Positions 4,926-6,068 of a stretch of 6,068 nucleotides of DNA are shown in pieces. The notes below the pieces were generated by a model, which worked only from the letters and a program-made list of their open reading frames with translations, was not told the origin of the DNA and did no database searches. The DNA is from Candidatus Saccharibacteria bacterium UBA5170 (GTDB taxonomy: Bacteria; Patescibacteriota; Saccharimonadia; Saccharimonadales; Saccharimonadaceae). The stretch is from contig DHWY01000002.1 of NCBI GenBank assembly GCA_002413425.1, positions 195,627 through 201,694 of the forward strand, written 5' to 3'. A program made the translations under genes and the position numbers. The stretch's first letter is position 1; each line of letters begins with the position of its first letter.

Positions 4926-4941
4926 GATTATACTTATAATC
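4926..4941. repeat. Inverted repeat containing a TATAAT box between lysS and the ABC operon
   Basis: GATTATA and TATAATC form 7-bp arms around a 2-bp centre. The minus-strand arm includes a consensus TATAAT (4932-4927), about 90 bp before the ATPase ATG, so it could be the -10 of the ABC operon promoter; no matching -35 is seen 15-19 bp upstream and there is no TGn extension. The AT-only stem with a 2-nt loop and no U-tract makes a poor terminator for lysS, which ends 22 bp away. Confidence 0.4.
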
Positions 4942-4962
4942 CTGCCCATAACATTATCTCGA

Positions 4963-6068
4963 TTATATAAGGTTAATGTGAGAGTAAATCCCGCGCGTCA
5001 CGTCGTCATAATCGCTCCGCAGCTGTGGGAAAGGCACGCCCTCGCGAGCCGTCACACCCTCAAAAATCCAAAACACCCGTTCACTAAAACCCCAGCCACA
5101 GGCCGGTGGCATGCCGTATTCAAGCATTTCAACATAATCGATATCAAGCATCATCGCCTCGTCGTCACCGCTATCGCGCATGGTTTGTTGCTCGACAAAC
5201 CGATTAAGCTGATCGACTGGGTCATTCAGCTCAGAAAAGCCATTACCAAGCTCGCTCCCGGCAATAATGGGCTGAAATCGCTGAACGGTACGGTCATCGT
5301 CAGGATTGGTCTTGGCCAGCGGGCTAATAAACGTAGGGGTGTTAATCAACCAGACAGGACCGACGACGTCTTTGCGTATATTTTTCCAAAGCTTGTCGAT
5401 ACCGCGGGCTCTATTCTCTGTCTGCTCGACTTCAAGCTTGTTGTCAGACAGGGCTTTTTTTACCTCATCAAGTGACGATACGTGGACATCGATACCGTAA
5501 CGCTCCTTGATGACGGTCGCGTAGTCCCATATCTCCCAGTCGACATTCATATCGACATGTTTGCCATTAAGGTCGAACTCGAGCGTTCCGAAGGTTGCCT
5601 GTAGCGTGAACTTGTACATGTCGGTCATGAACTGCATACCGTCTTGCCAATTGGCGTAGGCCCAGTACCACTCCATCGCTACGTGTTCTGGCAAATGCTC
5701 GTCACTGTAATTTTCATTTCTAAAGCGCGGACCAATGTCATAGACCTTTTCAAAACCAGCCCCGATCAGGCGCTTCAAAGGCAGCTCGTGGCTAATGCGC
5801 AGATAAAAGTCCTGGTCTAAAGCATCCATATGGGTAACAAAAGGAGTCGCATCGGCTCCCCCGGTCGTATGTTCGAGCACGGGGATATTAATTTCTATGA
5901 AATCGTGTTGGTTCAGATAATCACGCGTGGCCTGCCAAAACTTGCTGCGGCGCACAAAACGATCACGCACGTCCTGGTTGACGTTCATATCGACGTAACG
6001 ACGGCGCATACGCTCTTCTTTGTTAGTAAAGCCCTCTTGAGTGCTCGGCATTGGGCGCAAAGCCTTTG
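4963..6068 (-). CDS. lysS: Lysyl-tRNA synthetase, class II (5' end outside window)
   Basis: LysRS attaches lysine to tRNA-Lys using ATP. The frame stays open to the window edge and begins K-A-L-R-P-M-P-S, matching the point in bacterial LysRS just after the anticodon-binding OB fold, so about 130 N-terminal residues are missing; the TTG at 6060 is internal, not a start. Counting from that TTG codon: R-R-R-Y-V-D-M (19-25); class II motif 1 region ending I-P (59-60); T-T-G-G-A-D-A-T-P-F (65-74); motif 2 R-F-R-N-E (112-116) with E-H-V-A-M-E-W (125-131); G-S-E-L-G-N-G-F-S-E-L-N-D-P (268-281), the LysRS signature near the lysine site; G-D-D-E-A-M (298-303); and motif 3 G-W-G-F-S-E-R (322-328), one residue shorter than the usual G-x-G-x-G-x-D/E-R. 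A tail of about 18 residues follows P-F-P-Q-L-R. The TAA at 4963 is followed by no clear terminator. Confidence 0.96.
   Translation of the reverse strand, partial: KALRPMPSTQEGFTNKEERMRRRYVDMNVNQDVRDRFVRRSKFWQATRDYLNQHDFIEINIPVLEHTTGGADATPFVTHMDALDQDFYLRISHELPLKRLIGAGFEKVYDIGPRFRNENYSDEHLPEHVAMEWYWAYANWQDGMQFMTDMYKFTLQATFGTLEFDLNGKHVDMNVDWEIWDYATVIKERYGIDVHVSSLDEVKKALSDNKLEVEQTENRARGIDKLWKNIRKDVVGPVWLINTPTFISPLAKTNPDDDRTVQRFQPIIAGSELGNGFSELNDPVDQLNRFVEQQTMRDSGDDEAMMLDIDYVEMLEYGMPPACGWGFSERVFWIFEGVTAREGVPFPQLRSDYDDVTRGIYSHINLI

Noticed and set aside
4924..5500. Plus-strand frames of 183 and 64 codons (4924-5475 and 5306-5500)
   Set aside because: Antisense to lysS. The longer one has no recognisable domain and no convincing ribosome binding site, and the lysS frame is continuous and conserved.
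6058..6060. TTG as a start codon for lysS
   Set aside because: The frame stays open upstream with K-A directly before it, continuing the conserved K-A-L-R-P motif of full-length LysRS, and the OB-fold domain must lie outside the window.
1..6068. A new multi-gene defence, mobile or CRISPR-type system
   Set aside because: Every long frame is a housekeeping gene or a standard ABC pair; there are no repeat-spacer arrays, transposase or integrase genes, tRNA-linked att sites or phage genes.

Overview
The window looks like ordinary chromosomal core sequence from a bacterium of the Patescibacteria/CPR group, most likely Candidatus Saccharibacteria (TM7) or a close relative. The clues are protein features recalled from those lineages, not searched: SecA carries an extra loop in its first nucleotide-binding domain (about residues 162-190), SerRS has a motif 3 of the N-D-A-T-A type, and LysRS ends with a G-W-G-F-S-E-R type motif 3. 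Base composition is moderate by eye and the standard genetic code fits every gene. The phylum call is an inference; the gene identities are much firmer.

All six genes lie on the minus strand, so transcription runs from high to low coordinates. In that order: lysS (lysyl-tRNA synthetase, 5' end outside the window, stop at 4963); a 127-bp gap holding an inverted repeat and an 8-bp tandem repeat; a MacB/LolD-type ABC ATPase (4835-4152) overlapping by one base its FtsX-family permease (4152-2794); serS (2767-1469), which appears to start from its own extended -10 element placed so that the mRNA would be leaderless; hpf/raiA (1375-1004) with its own extended -10 promoter and a strong Shine-Dalgarno; and secA (917 to beyond base 1), with a good -35/-10 promoter whose -35 sits inside a perfect 12-bp palindrome. 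Coding density is high, there is no gene-free stretch over 130 bases, and no rho-independent terminator (GC stem plus U-tract) was found, so read-through between genes is likely.

Functionally, two aminoacyl-tRNA synthetases and a ribosome hibernation factor serve translation, SecA drives protein export, and the ABC pair is a two-gene exporter or membrane-remodelling transporter of unknown substrate. hpf upstream of secA is an order also seen in Firmicutes.

I found no CRISPR array, mobile element, toxin-antitoxin, defence or biosynthetic cluster, and no convincing new multi-gene system. The points most worth a second look are small: a canonical A_AAA_AAA slippery heptamer at the ATPase/permease junction that could yield a fused MacB-like protein, the predicted leaderless serS transcript, unusual active-site residues in SerRS and LysRS, and the palindrome over the secA promoter.
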